A DNA stretch of 64,000 bases from Terana coerulea (taxonomy: Eukaryota > Basidiomycota > Agaricomycetes > Polyporales > Phanerochaetaceae): contig JAKOGH010000168.1 in NCBI GenBank assembly GCA_024811115.1, positions 248,001 to 312,000 of the forward strand. Reading direction: 5' to 3'. Shown here piece after piece: positions 1 to 12,462 of this stretch (positions are counted from its first letter, which is position 1; each line of letters begins with the position of its first letter). The notes beneath the pieces are model-generated. The model was not told the origin of the DNA and made no database searches. It was given only the letters and a program-made list of their open reading frames with translations. The translations under genes were made by a program, and so were the position numbers.

Positions 1-985
1 CTTCACCGCGGACCCGGCGGCGCTCTTCCCCGGCGCGGCGCCCGACCTGGGCACGGCGGTCTACGCCGAGATGTTCGTGCACACCACCGACGGGCTGGAC
101 TTTGCCACGGTCGTCCCGGCGGAGAGCCTCACGGTTGTGACGGACGGGGACGGGAGCTCGGGGACGTTGGACGGCGGGAGCGCGTCGTGGAGTGGCAGTG
201 CGGATATGTCGCAGTACACGGTGACCATTGATGCGCCGTTGCAGGGTATCACAGGCTCAGTTACGCTGCACTCGGTGAGCAATGTAGGTTAGTTTTATAA
301 CCCCAGTCAGCTCACCTCAGTACGACATGAATTGTAGATCGCACCGGCGCATTTCCCCTGTGGGCCTGCTACCAGCCCGGCTGGAAAATCATTCTTGCTC
401 GCGCCTGGGCTTGGATGGGCGAATGCTGTTCCTGACGCGAATGCTACTGCCGACCTTGTCGTCAACGGCTCGCCGGTAAAGTTCACTGGTGCAGGATATC
501 ATGACAAGGTAGGTCTACCGTCCGGCACTTGTACTACCATCATAACTTAGCGTATGGTCTTGTAGAACTGGGGCTCACAGCCTTGGGATACCACCGTGAA
601 CTCGTGGTACTGGGGCCATGCGCGCCTGGGCTCTTACTCCGTCGTGTGGTTCGACTACATCGACCCTCACGGACAAGAAGGCGGCAGCATATTTGTCGCG
701 CAGGACGGCGCGATCCTCTCTGCCATCTGCTCAACTGTCGGCGTGCGTCCCGTTGGAGCAAACTCGACGTACCCGCCCACAACGAGCACAGGCAATCCTG
801 GGGGATTCCGCTTCAGCACGGACGTGCCTGGACATGGTACTGTGTCTCTGCAAGCAATCAACGGAGACGTGATTTTGGACTCGGAGGGCGTAGCGACGAG
901 GTGGATTGGGCCCATTAGTGGGACCGTGGGCGGGCAGTCGGTAGAGGGGATTGCCTTGTACGAGCAGTTCACGTTCGCGGACTAG
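1..985 (+). CDS. CrtC/Diels-Alderase-like protein (5' end missing)
   Basis: The gene enters from the left edge, so the N-terminus is absent. Exons are about 2-274, 338-508 and 566-985, all joining in phase 0; the first donor could instead be at 284. The signature is a segment reading GYHDKNWGSQPW followed by WYWGHARLG and VVWFDY, which is typical of the lipocalin-like CrtC/AttH fold that includes hydroxyneurosporene synthase and fungal Diels-Alderases. Members either hydrate carotenoids or hold a polyene for cycloaddition, so the fold alone does not fix the reaction. The C-terminal half is beta-rich and ends in EGIALYEQFTFAD. No polyketide synthase is visible nearby. Fold family is fairly sure; substrate unknown. 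Confidence 0.6.
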
Positions 986-1358
986 GATGTCAAGTGTTCG
1001 ATTTCTTTAGGTTATGCGCATATAGGGGACTGCAATACGAACGGCCATTGTACTAGACTCACTGAGTAGACATGTATGTACTCGCGTAGTGAATAAATGC
1101 AAGTCGCTGAAGGTCGCAGTTAAGGCCAAAGCGCGCGAATTAATGAAGGTTTAAATTGCCGAAGGTTGTCTGGGGGCGCATCATGATGCGCTGATGCGCT
1201 TGGCGGCAACGGGACGCCGACGCTATGAGTGACTCTCACCGTCACGGCCAACCGCGTGGAACGGTGGGACTAGCCACACTCCTCGCGCCATTACAAAACT
1301 AGTCATTTCCACACCTGCACTCATCTTTGAGCTCGCTGTTTCTCGTCCATCCCGCAGA

Positions 1359-3702
1359 ATGCTCGCGTTAAGCACCGTCCTCCTGGCGTTGAGCCTGAGC
1401 GCGCACGCCGCTGCATCCTTCGCGGACCCCAGGCTCGTGAACGTCCTCGGCCCTCAAAGCGTCAACCTCTGGAAGCTCTCCAAAGACGCCTCTGCACCAA
1501 GCCTGCCCTTCCAGTTCCACGCCGGGTCCAGCCAGGTCCCCCTCGCATCGACTGCCGCACCCTCGGAATTCAAGGCGCACTGGTTCGAGCAGCCGCTCGA
1601 CCACTTCTCCAAGAACACGTCGGACAGGTTCCTGCAGCGGTACTGGATCAACACGCGGCACTACAAGCCGCGTCCTGGCGCGCCGGTCATCGTGATTGAC
1701 GGAGGAGAGACGAGCGGCGAGGACAGGCTGCCGTTCCTCGACACGGGCATAGCGGACATTCTGCCGAAGGCGACGGGGGCATTGGTATCGTGTTGGAGCA
1801 CAGGTGCGTGTTTATCAGTGTCCACTTCACATAGGCTTGACAATAATTGGCTTGTAGGTATTATGGTACGCGCCCTTAACCATAGGATTACACCCCGTTA
1901 TTCTGACATGGTTTCTCCAGGCGATTCTATCGCGGTGCAGAACCTGACGACCGACTCGCTACGGTGCGTGTGCCTTTTTAATCACAGAAAAGACGCGTCG
2001 GTTGACCGACTATGGCTTGAACTACCAGCTTCCTCAACAACGACCAGTCTGCGGCGGACTCTGCCAACTTCATGGCTAACGTGAAGCTTCCCGGCATTGA
2101 CGAGAATTTGACCGCGCCAAACAATCCCTGGATTTACTATGGAGTATGTTCTTTTGCTGTCGATGGCGTGGCTTGGATACTCAATAAAATCAATCCTTTA
2201 GGGTTCATATGCTGGTGCCCGTGCCGCACACATGAAAGTCCTGTATCCAGACCTGGTCTTCGGTGCCATTGCCTCAAGCGGTCAGTCACAGCCTTCAGTT
2301 GTACAGAATACTCTTCCTGACCATGAGCCATTTGTCCAGCTGTAACTCATGCAAGCATCGAGAACTGGGAGTACATGGAGATCATCCGTCAGGCTGCAGA
2401 CCCCAAGTGCTCTGCGCACCTGGAGAACTCCATCAAAACCATTGACACGATCCTCGCTCATGGAGACGAGGACGCGGGACCCATTGGGCAAGCGTTGAGG
2501 CGACGCTTGAAAGGTTTGTTCGGCGTCGAGGACCTGGAACATGACGAGGACTTCGTCTCTCTTCTTGAGGTAGGCTTTTGCCATCTTCCGGTCGCTTCCA
2601 ACGTTAATGCCGTGACATAGTCACCTCTTGGGTCTTGGCAAGCCAGGAACTGGGATCCCGCTGTTGGTAGTACCAGGTTTGAAGAGTTCTGCGAAGCCCT
2701 CGACAAGCCAGTCTTCGGACACGCAGAATACCTGGGACTCGCGCTCAACGAGACCATGTTCTACAACGAACAGACAAGGAGAGTAACGTTGCCAGGCGGA
2801 TTAGAGTTTGATCTTGCGATCCTCAACTATGCCAAATATATCAAAGAGGTTTGTAACATATTAGTTCATGCTGGGGCTAGATTCCATGCTGACGAACTTA
2901 TAGAATGTCGTATCTCGGTGTCCTATTGATGCTGGGGCTACCATAGAACAAGTGTGTCACATTCACCTCAACCTTTCTAACAGTACCAACAACTTTTGTC
3001 TAGTGCTTTGGCACCTACGACGACTCTGCCTACTCAGGAACATCCCTGGATGACACCTGGCGACTATGGCTCTTCCAGGTGTGCACCGAGTGGGGTTATT
3101 TCTCTGTACGTACTCCATTACGCACACTGCGAGCACCCGGCTTATCCCAGGTTTCTCTCAGACTGCGCCGCCAGAAGGCCATCCGCGCATCGTCTCCGAG
3201 CTGCTGACCCTCGAATACGAGTCTAAGATTTGCCAGCAAGCCTTCCCGTCCGGCAACGACTTCACCGTGCCGCCGATGCCGAATGTGACGGTCGTCAACA
3301 CCCTCGGCGACTTCAAGATCGCGGACGACAGGCTTGCGTTCATTGACGGCGAAGGTATGTACTGCCCCTCTCACTTTCGGAGCACCTCCTAACCATGAGT
3401 TGTGGTTCATCTTGCAGTTGACCCGTGGAGACCCTGCACTCCGCACAGCGACTACGCTTCCGACCGAGAGGACACAATACTCAGGCCGTTCAAGGTCATC
3501 CCTGGTACGCAATTCTGTTTGCTGCCATTCGGATATCTCTGACGTGAACCATTTCTTGGCAGGCGGTGTGCACCACTGGGATGAGAATGGCCTGAAGCGG
3601 CCCTCAGATGAGCCCGCATACATCCAGAAAATCCACCACGAGATCGTCGAGTTTGTGACTGAGTGGCTGAAGGACTGGAAGGCACCCAGCTCTGCGCTCT
3701 GA
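1359..3702 (+). CDS. S28-family serine peptidase (Pro-X carboxypeptidase-like), one frame break
   Basis: About 572 residues in 12 exons: 1359-1803, 1858-1865, 1921-1963, 2029-2143, 2202-2280, 2340-2569, 2621-2848, 2904-2951, 3004-3105, 3162-3354, 3418-3504, 3563-3702. The start carries a hydrophobic signal peptide, so the product is probably secreted or vacuolar. The S28 landmarks are present: EHRYYG, the nucleophile in GGSYAGA, an aspartate in VDPWR and a histidine in GGVHHWDE. The family cleaves after proline at C-termini or removes N-terminal dipeptides. Exon 2 is only 8 nt and encodes part of RYYG. Reading the conserved GIGIVLEHR segment requires one extra base in the G5 run at 1775-1779, so the gene as given is broken there; every other junction keeps phase. 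A decayed paralogue lies at 34.1-34.5 kb. Confidence 0.85.
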
Positions 3703-4227
3703 GCGTTTGCACGTGGAATTATACCCATAGGATATGACTTATTGGCATTTTCTGGCGTGAAATCTGTTCGGGCTGCTCGCGGGTAGGGTTTTCCACGGTT
3801 CTTATAAGTGCTGTCTCGCCCGAGCGTGGTTATACGTTACCGACGACAGGCGCGGCCTTGACTGGAAAATTATGGACGTGCATACAACCTTCAGCGTACT
3901 GTAAGAGATGCGCTGCAGCTCCAGGACGTCCAACGGTAAACCACGTGGCAGACGACTTTGTGGCGTCGCGCGTCTGTGCGAAGTCCTCAAAAGAACGTGC
4001 GTATGCAGGACCAGCTGTAAAGTAACGTAAGCGATCCAGGTCCTTCACTGTTTACATCAGTACTGTGCGGTATTTCCAAGGAGCACAAGACGGAGTTGGC
4101 GATAACATACTTCTGTCAACAAAATCATGAAATGTCTTGCAATACTCATACATCTGCTCTTGCGCGACAAAAGACCCTCAAGCAATCTCAGCAATATCAA
4201 TAGTACTAGTGCTGCCTCTCGGAACAT
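3703..4227. other. Convergent intergenic region, no gene seen
   Basis: This stretch separates the 3' ends of the S28 peptidase and the alpha/beta hydrolase. Short open frames on the minus strand have no recognisable motif or splice logic. It presumably holds both 3' UTRs. Confidence 0.5.
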
Positions 4228-5446
4228 TCAGATATTGTCTGTAAGAATTTGAAGCATATCTTCCGGTTCGTCCCAATGGTGCTGGGGAGGCATGTCAGTA
4301 CAAAGACATCTAGGCTCGGGAAGGACTCACGAAATGATGACCTTTTATCTTGACGAAGGACGCATTTCTCTTCTCTTCCCTTCGGCTGGCACCTCTTGTA
4401 GGAGATCAAACACATACTTTGCACCCCATACGCTTAACCAAGCGGACGCATCGCACCACAGAATCGAAAACTCCACGTTCGGCAGAAAAGTGTCGGCATC
4501 GAGGAAGGCTCGACGGCTGTTCTGCGCCAAGATGGTGGGAGAGACCCCGACGATGGCGCCAATACGCGCCATGGCGGTAGGTTCGATGAGATCTTGAAAT
4601 TCCGCCGCTGGCAGGCGCAAAATGACGTTTCGGCACCTGGAACTGCCGTGCATTGGGCCAGCGCATCTACCGTGACGGATTCAAGACAGTCTAGTATCGA
4701 CGGAGCGTAGTGCGCTCCGGCCCATGCGAGGAATGCGAATCCCATTTCCTGCGGGGGGAATGGATGGGTCCTTGAGTGGAAATGATAATGCGGCTGAGTC
4801 TGGGAATTCTCCGTACGCATTTGAGGGCGCATCTGCCAGGGCATAGCTTCAGCGTTCTGAGTCACTGCACCGTATAGTTAAGATATCATCTCACCGTACA
4901 CCATGACCTTCCGGACATATCGCCCCATGAGCCGCTCCGTTTCCTTGTCGACAACCGTCCCGGGGTCCCCAAAGAGAGACGGCATTGCAAAATTCGACGC
5001 CGACCACGAGACGAGTACCAGTCCTCCCGACGCAACCCCCGCAGATGTCTCGATAACGCAAATATTCTGCGTCGCGCAGAGGTACGTGATAAATCCAGAT
5101 ATCTCTCTTCCCAGTCGCTGTATGGCGAGGGTCTGGATTGCCGTGTCTGCACTATGATAATCGGCTAGTTCCTCATCGCTGTAAGGGGATGAGCCACGAT
5201 ATTCGCGCATGTTCATGGCTACGACGCGCACACCAAACTGGTGAGCATGTGGCATCATGGGTCGGAATATACCTATTTGAAAACCTTTAGTCAACGTTAC
5301 ACGGGTTTTCAACGGTGTTACATACCGCAGTTAATGCCGAAACCGTGGATCAACAAGATTGTAGTATATATGTTGATCCCTTGTGGAGGTCCGGAGTCTT
5401 CATAATACATCTGCGTGCCCTGGTCATCAACCTTGGCTGTGGGCAT
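4228..5446 (-). CDS. Alpha/beta hydrolase, two frame breaks
   Basis: Exons, in transcription order: 5446-5326, 5272-4895, 4864-4331, 4281-4228. The start ATG at 5446 opens MPTAKVDDQGTQMYYEDSG. The oxyanion-hole motif ILLIHGFGIN ends the first exon. ETSAGVASGG occupies the usual nucleophile-elbow region, although it is not a perfect GxSxG. The C-terminal HHWDEPEDML matches the catalytic-histidine segment of fungal hydrolases. Exon 3 has 534 nt and cannot keep frame, but two one-base losses, near 4625-4650 and near 4345-4360, restore the conserved text and make the total phase exact (about 362 residues). Either the assembly has indels or the gene is decaying. Substrate cannot be told. Confidence 0.7.
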
Positions 5447-6047
5447 ATTGTACTATCGCTAAGAGAGATGGGGAACTTGGTCGGCACTTTGGAAATGGTG
5501 TAGGAGAATCTAACCCTCATCATGGTTATAAGCACTTTGCGCGTGGTATCTCACATCAAGGTTATGCACGGCCACCGAACTCACAATCAGATACATAGAG
5601 GAAAGCGGGAACCAAGAAACCGCTGTGGGACAGACTCTGCTTGACTTATCAGAACGCCCGAAGTTTAGACCGCAGCGAGGCACGAGTCTGTGCTATCAAT
5701 AACAATGATACGTCAGATCAGGCTGGATGGGGCAGTTGTAGTAACATTGACTAACCATATGAGTTTGCCGACCATTATGCATATGACCATCCGAAGTTGA
5801 GATGGTTGAATGCCCGCAATCAAGCATCGCTGCAGAACATTAGTCCCTATTTAAGCATCGGACACGACAATGTTGCGACAATGACTCCGGAAGCAGCCAC
5901 GATACGTAGATGCTGCCACCCCGGGCAAATGTCACCAAGCCACAGTTAATTTTGTAACTTGGGGAGACAGGAAAGCAAACTCCCAGACTGACGTTCCCTG
6001 TCGTTGGACAACTGGCCTCGGCGCCCACTTTACATGAGATGGGAATA

Positions 6048-8279
6048 CTATGAGTTGCTGAAAGGGAGTCTCCGCGCGAAAGCGAACCAAAACCCAATTT
6101 CCATTGAAACTCGCTAAAGAATCATCACATATGTTCCGTCCATCTCGATACAAGCCGGTCTTCACGTACTTCTGCGCCACTCTGGTCATCCAGTAGTTCG
6201 CTCGCTGTCCCCAAAACAGGACCGGGACAGTCAGGCCAGACCGGGCTGTTGGGAATCGAGAGAGGGTATGACACGGTTCCAGGGGACACCAGCGATGCGA
6301 CAGAGTAGGCAGCAAGATTATCGGAGTCGGAGATGTTCCCCAGAATGTCTTCATCCCAGTCCAGTGGACAGCTGGGGCTGTATAGCGAATTCGTAAGCCC
6401 GTGGCATGTTTGAAAGATACCGTCCTCGTCGTCGGAACTCAGAATGCCAGCGTCTTCGTCGTCGCGGTGCTCCGATGCAGGAGGTGTAGACGTGTTGTCA
6501 CAGTATCCATCTAGAGGCAGCGTTTCGTCGGCTTCCCAGAGCATGCTATTTATTGGCATATCGTCCATGTCTGGCGGTTCTTCGTAGCGGTGGCTTATCT
6601 GGCTGTTCATAGGGGCCTGGGGCGTTGTCAGAGAGTGAAAAACAAGCACACAGGAAAGTGCGCACCACAACTATATCACATTGCAAACTTTCGTGTGACC
6701 AAGCTGAAGTCGACTCAGAAAGATCCAGACCGGGTAGTCCTCCCTCGTACAGCAAGTAAGCGTCGGGGCTATCCAAGCAGGTAGAGCGCGGCGAGTCCAG
6801 ATAGAAGTCCTCCGAGCCAACGTCTTCACGCGAGTCGCCCAACCAAGGGGAATCCTCAGAATCTTCCAAGTCTGTTTCAGCGTCGCTCAGTATATCTGTT
6901 TCCTGACTTTCCGCTGGGAGGTTATCCCATTCCATCTCTTCAAAACAAGCCGTGGTACTTTGCTGAGGGGCTGGATGGTCGTCTTCCGCGAGCCGAAATG
7001 CTCCCAGTGTTTCTGTGTTCTGGGAACGAATGTCTGGCATTCCCTCACCCTGATAACCTTCAAGCAAAAGATCCGCTGGTAATAAGTGGCTTGTACGAAC
7101 CTTGTATTTAGAAGGTCGCAAATGGAGTCTAAGCACGCGGGAAAGACCAGAAGCTATTGCTGATTCTTCTTCGCTGGCGTTATCTGCAGCTTGTGTTATC
7201 TCCAAATCCGAGACGTCGCCCATACCCGCATTTTCACAGAAGTGCGAAGATATTTGTTGTGACTCCGCTAACAACTTCCGTCTGATACACTTCAATTTCT
7301 GCAATCAGTCGCTGCAATGCTCCGGAGAATAGCGACCCACTTTCACAAGCTTGCTCATTCGCTTGCAGAAACCACTGTTCGAGGACCGTTTTGCGATTCG
7401 CCAGGTGTTTTGGGATATGGTCGGAAGGAATAACTTCTCAGTGTGGATTTTCTGTAGCATATAGTGAGTAATTGCGGTGCATTAGGCGAAATAGGACGAC
7501 TACCTTGCGCCACAGTCCAAAAATCAATGGGTAACGCCTGCTAGCGTAAGAATTCCCAGTAAATTGCTGATGCTAGACGTACCTAACCATATGAACCATG
7601 ACGAATTTCTCCGTTAGGGCGTCAAGGGCTCTTCTAACGGGCAAGAAGGACTGGTCTGAGAACACGTCGTGTCCTGATAACAGTGGGAAGATGAGCTATC
7701 CGAGTGTCGGAGATGTGCGTTTATCTCAAACCTTCGCCTTGAGCTTCTGTAGAACGCCAGATGAACTTCAGGTTGATGGAAAGCAAGTATACCGCAGGAT
7801 AGCCGGGTTCTGTCTCGAACGGCTGCGACGGGGTCAGGTTGACTAATGCCAGTTTTCAGCAGTTCAAGCGACCAGATATGATGTAGTAAGCACACCCTTG
7901 GCGATATCATCATTCTCGTCCACGTATATGCTTGAAACCGTGCTTATCCCAAGTGCGGCAGCATTCTACGTCGGTCATGTCAAGGTGCGATCAACAGAAG
8001 TAGACCGGTACTCACTAGCTTGAGGTAGTCCACAAAATGCTGAGTAGGCGTAGACTTCGACATACGAGAGCTAGAGACTACATCTTCATTTAAGACTCCG
8101 GAGAAGGTCACCACTAGGTCGGCGCACAGGGTGATGTCGATACCACTAGGCGGTCGACGTTTGGCGTTGACAGTGCCCGAAAATGCTTCTCCAGCCAGTA
8201 GATCGTGCCGGGCTTTGATGCCCAGGCTGAAATTATCGTTGTCTTGACGGATAGTGGAGAAGTAGGAAAGTGTAGGCAT
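6048..8279 (-). CDS. Uncharacterised protein with long acidic C-terminal region
   Basis: I do not recognise the family. A consistent model starts at ATG 8279 (MPTLSYFSTIRQDNDNFSLG) with exons 8279-8016, 7965-7896, 7842-7732, 7695-7583, 7537-7504, 7451-6666, 6616-6170 and 6113-6048, about 630 residues. The first ~300 residues look folded, with segments such as SIYVDENDDIAK, VYLLSINLKFIW and FLPVRRALDALTEKF. The rest is strongly acidic, Ser/Asp/Glu-rich and probably disordered. Three one-base breaks are needed: loss near 7404, gain near 7200-7250 and gain near 7732. The last exon is uncertain because a different frame also stays open to 5932. It is divergent from PKC1, with 260 bp between the start codons. 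Confidence 0.5.
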
Positions 8280-8538
8280 TGTTCGTGGCGGACGATGGAA
8301 CTTTAGCGTTCAAATTGGAAGGCTGAGATTTGGACACTTATCAGATTAGATTCTGGTTTAGAGAACTATTAATTTGCGCGATAAGCCTTATGCGGCAGTG
8401 CGGATGCGCAAGCAGATGCATACAGATCACCGCCCCTGCGGCAACCACTACCAAAGCATTCCAAGGACATTCATCCTCTGTCCTCCTCCCCTCCCCCTCG
8501 ACCGCTACCACTCAGGCGGTGTACTCGATCAAGCCGCC
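8280..8538. promoter_or_regulatory. Shared divergent promoter region of PKC1 and the acidic-tailed gene
   Basis: Two start codons face away from each other across 259 bp. The PKC1 side contains a pyrimidine-rich run (about 8468-8500) just before the start codon, a common fungal transcription-start feature. Specific factor sites were not identified. Confidence 0.5.
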
Positions 8539-11500
8539 ATGGTCAGTGGTTCGCTTTCCCCGCGTAAAACCGTCGCTGAGCAGTGTCAAACAGGCGCACG
8601 AGCTGGACCAGAAGATTCAGGATGTCTACAAACGGATACAGACAGAGCGCAAGGTGCTCGAGGCATCCCAACTCCTCCGCCAGGCCACGAGCAACCCCGA
8701 AGTATTGAGACGAAATGATGCCGCTGTCCGAGAAGCGGAGCGTTCACTCTCCTATTTCGAGGACACCCTTCGCGAGCTACAGGCCCGCAAAATGCAGCAA
8801 GCGCAACGCGGTGATCACTCAAGATCAGGGAGCATGGCAAGTCAAGTATGTGTTTTATCGACTATGTACTCGTCTGCAGCGACCCTGACAGCCTCTTAAT
8901 CAGCAACCCTCGGCGTCGTCGAGCTATGGTGGCGGCCGGCCAGACGCTCGCGGTCCTGGTTCACCGGAAATGCGCCCTGCGGGTGGCGGGCCTCCACTGG
9001 ATTCCTCGCAAGATGCGCCTAAAACAAAGACGTATACCAATCTAGATCTCATCAAGGCGGATACTCCTCATACCACGGCCAAGATTTCTCAGATGCTTCA
9101 TCAGCTCGAGTTCAAGCTCCAAGTCGAGATGCAGTACAAGAGAGGCATAGATAAGATGGCCAAACTATACCAGGCAGACGGCGACAAGAAATCCAGGGCT
9201 GATGCGGAAGGCAAGCGTGTGGAGAGCGAGCGGAAAATACAGCTGCTTCAGACAGCTCTGAAGCGTTACAAGACGCTACACATCTTGGATGATGCAGCAG
9301 CCGAGGAGGAGGATAACGGTGTGTGGTCATCTATGTTGATGTGGATGAGTCGCTAACCTCCGGAATAGGACCCCCGGGGCCTCCAGGACCTGCTGGGCCC
9401 GGTGTGGACGGCGAACGCAAGGACAACCTTCGTAACAAACCCTTATCCGGCAAACTCCAGATAACGTTGAAAGGCGCTCGAGAATTGGACCATGCACCCG
9501 TAGTTGCGACTCGTTCCCGTTCGTCTGGGAAGGTTGTGGAGACGTTCGTCTCATTCAAGGTCGAAGGAACCCAACGCGCCCGTTCGCACCCAACCCGGAC
9601 CGATCGATGGATGGAAGACTTCGAAATCACGGTGGACAAGGCGAACGAAGTGGAAGTGGCCATTTTTGATAAGCAGGTCAGCGAGGTTAACCCAGTGCCT
9701 ATTGGGCTATTGTGGATAAAAATCAGCGACCTCGTGGAAGCGCAGAGGCGGCAGAAGGTGATGATGGAGAATGGGCAAGGAGGCTGGGTTACAGCTGGCG
9801 CGATGAGCGGTGACGGAGGCATGACGACACCAGGTCACGGTATGGGAGGACCTTCCGGCGACATGAACTCCCCATTGGATTCGGCGACAACATACCCATG
9901 CCGCAGGGCGGCGGTTCTGGAGCCTCGGAAGGTGTAGACGCCTGGTTTGCAGTTGAGCCTGCTGGAGCCATTGCCCTGCACGTCAACTTCGGTAAGATTT
10001 CACGGTGTCGTGTCTCTTCGCGCTAGCTGATAAGTTCACAGTCAAAGAGAATGTTCGCAAGCGCCCATTAGATGCTGCTGGTGGTCTTGGACGGCAAGGT
10101 GCCGTTCGCAAGCGAAAGGACGAAGTACACGAAATGAACGGACACAAGTTCGTTTCACGGCAATTCTACCAGATCATCCTTTGCGCCTTCTGCAACGAGT
10201 TCCTGCTCAACGCCCTCGGGTATCAGTGCGAAGACTGCCGGTACACATGTCACAAGAAGTGTTACGAGAAGGTCGTTACTAAGTGTATCTCGAAGTCTAA
10301 CACAGGAGTAAGTCATTTTATCACGCTGAAATGGCAAAGTTTACCCAGACATACTCTTACAGGACGATGACGCGGAGAAAATCAATCATCGTATTCCCCA
10401 TCGGTTCGAGCCCATCACCAACATCGGTGCCAACTGGTGTTGTCACTGCGGGTACATGCTACCTCTTGGTCGCAAGAATGCGCGCAGATGTACAGAGTGC
10501 GACATCACATGCCATGCGAACTGCGCCCATTTGGTGCCCGACTTCTGCGGCATGTCTATGGAGACCGCCAACATCCTGCTTCGTGACTGGAAAGACATCA
10601 ACCGTGCTCGCGGCGGACGCACCCAGCAATCGCAAAGGCAGGCATCGCAAGCTTATCCCGCACAACCGTCGCCGTACTCTAGCACTACCACAATGGTTGA
10701 GCAGCCCATGGACCATCTAGCGCACGATATGGGACGTATGGATATGGGTAACGAGCCTCAGCCTCCTCCGAAGACAGCGGATTATGCCTACCGCCAATCC
10801 CCCCAGAGCCCTCCGAAGGAGCTTCGCCAAGCCTCGCTGAGCATGCAGCAACCGAGCCCTTACCCTCCGAGCACGCCTACATCCGGGACCCGGCCGTTGC
10901 CGTCAGGCCCAGGCGGACGTCCTGCTTTCCCTACGGAGCCTGTGCAGCCAGCCATGCACACAGGCCGTGCTCCTCCCGGGTACGACCAGGACCCGTACGC
11001 ATACCAGGTATGTATCCCGGATGTCTCCGTATTCTCCTTCCTGATGCCGCAATCGTCCCACAGCAGCCACTGCCTCCCGCGAAACAATATCCTCCCTCAC
11101 CTGCCTCCTCCCAAACTCTGCCTCCACCTGAACGTCAGCTTTCCCTCCCACCGCAGCAGCAGCAGCGGCAACCAGCATCTATGCGGAAGCGAAAGGTCGG
11201 CCTTGACGATTTCAACTTCCTCGCCGTGCTCGGTAAGGGTAACTTCGGTAAGGTCATGTTGGCGGAGGAGAAGAAGACGAGCAGTCTGTACGCGATCAAG
11301 GTCCTGAAGAAGGAATTCATCATTGACAACGACGAGGTTGAGAGGTTGGTTGCCAGGATAACTTCTGCGAAATGCGTTAATGATTTGGCCGCAGTACGCG
11401 CTCCGAGAAGCGGGTGTTCCTTGCAGCTGCTCGCGAGAGGCATCCGTTCCTGCTCGGCCTGCATTCATGTTTCCAGACGGAGACACGAGTATACTTCGTC

Positions 11501-12462
11501 ATGGAGTATGTCAGCGGAGGCGATCTCATGTTGCATATCCAGCGGAAACAGTTCTCGCTACGTCAAGCCAAATTCTACGCGTCTGAAGTTCTACTTGCTC
11601 TGGAATACTTCCACGCGAATGGCATCATCTACCGGTACGTTAGCCGCAGCATGTTGTTTACCGCGAAGGCCAACGTTACTTTGCAGCGATTTGAAGCTCG
11701 ACAACATCCTGCTGACTCTAGACGGACATGTCAAGGTCGCCGATTACGGTTTGTGCAAGGAGGAAATGTGGTATGGCTCGACGACCAGCACCTTCTGTGG
11801 TACTCCGGAATTCATGGCTCCCGAGGTATGTTAGGCCATTTCAGCCGCCTTTCGGAATTCTAAGAACAGTTGTCCAGATCCTGTTGGAGCAACGCTACGG
11901 CCGCGCTGTTGACTGGTGGGCATTTGGCGTGCTCACGTACGAGATGCTCCTCGGTCAATCACCATTCCGCGGTGACGACGAGGACGAAATCTTCGATGCT
12001 ATTCTCGAGGATGAACCGCTTTACCCCATTACCATGCCTCGTGATGCTGTCTCAATCTTGCAGAAGGTGCGCCTTCGCTATCAACGCATGTGATGACCAT
12101 TCTGAGACCTTCCCACCAGCTCTTGACTCGGGACCCTCTACGCCGCCTGGGATCAGGCAAGACTGATGCTGAGGAAATCAAACGTCATCCGTTCTTCAAG
12201 GATGTCAGTTTTGACGACGTTCTCAACAAGCGTATCCCACCGCCGTATTTCCCTACAATTGTGAGCACCTGGCCTACATTCATCGCGACCTGTTCACTCA
12301 CCAATCGATCATCAGAACGGAAGTGCTGACACCAGCAATTTCGACGAAGAATTCACGAAGGAACAGCCCACGCTCACACCTGTGCACGGCCAGCTATCTA
12401 GCCGAGACCAAGCCGAGTTCAACGGGTTCTCTTGGGTCGCAACTTGGGCTGACACTGCATGA
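8539..12462 (+). CDS. PKC1: Protein kinase C (cell-wall integrity kinase)
   Basis: Twelve exons: 8539-8541, 8594-8845, 8904-9318, 9369-9991, 10042-10307, 10363-11007, 11064-11344, 11395-11634, 11687-11825, 11878-12066, 12120-12260, 12316-12462; about 1113 residues. Domains in order: two HR1 Rho-binding coiled coils (about 1-85 and 130-210), a C2-like region (about 240-360), two C1 zinc fingers starting NGHKF (about 462-513) and HRFEPI (about 528-580), a Gln/Pro-rich linker, and an AGC kinase domain (about 785-1045) with GKGNFG, YRDLKLDN, DYG in place of DFG, and [11 protein letters not shown]. This order is diagnostic of fungal Pkc1, the Rho1 effector above the cell-wall MAPK cascade. The start codon stands alone in a 3-nt exon. 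A one-base loss at the TT of 9875-9876 in the linker after C2 must be allowed to reach the C1 domains. Confidence 0.95.

Noticed and set aside
3096..3728. 210-codon open frame antisense to the S28 peptidase
   Set aside because: It runs across well-supported exons and introns of the S28 gene and has no motif of its own.
6048..8279. A homeodomain mating-type locus
   Set aside because: The acidic tail first suggested it, but no homeodomain recognition helix or mitochondrial intermediate peptidase gene is present.
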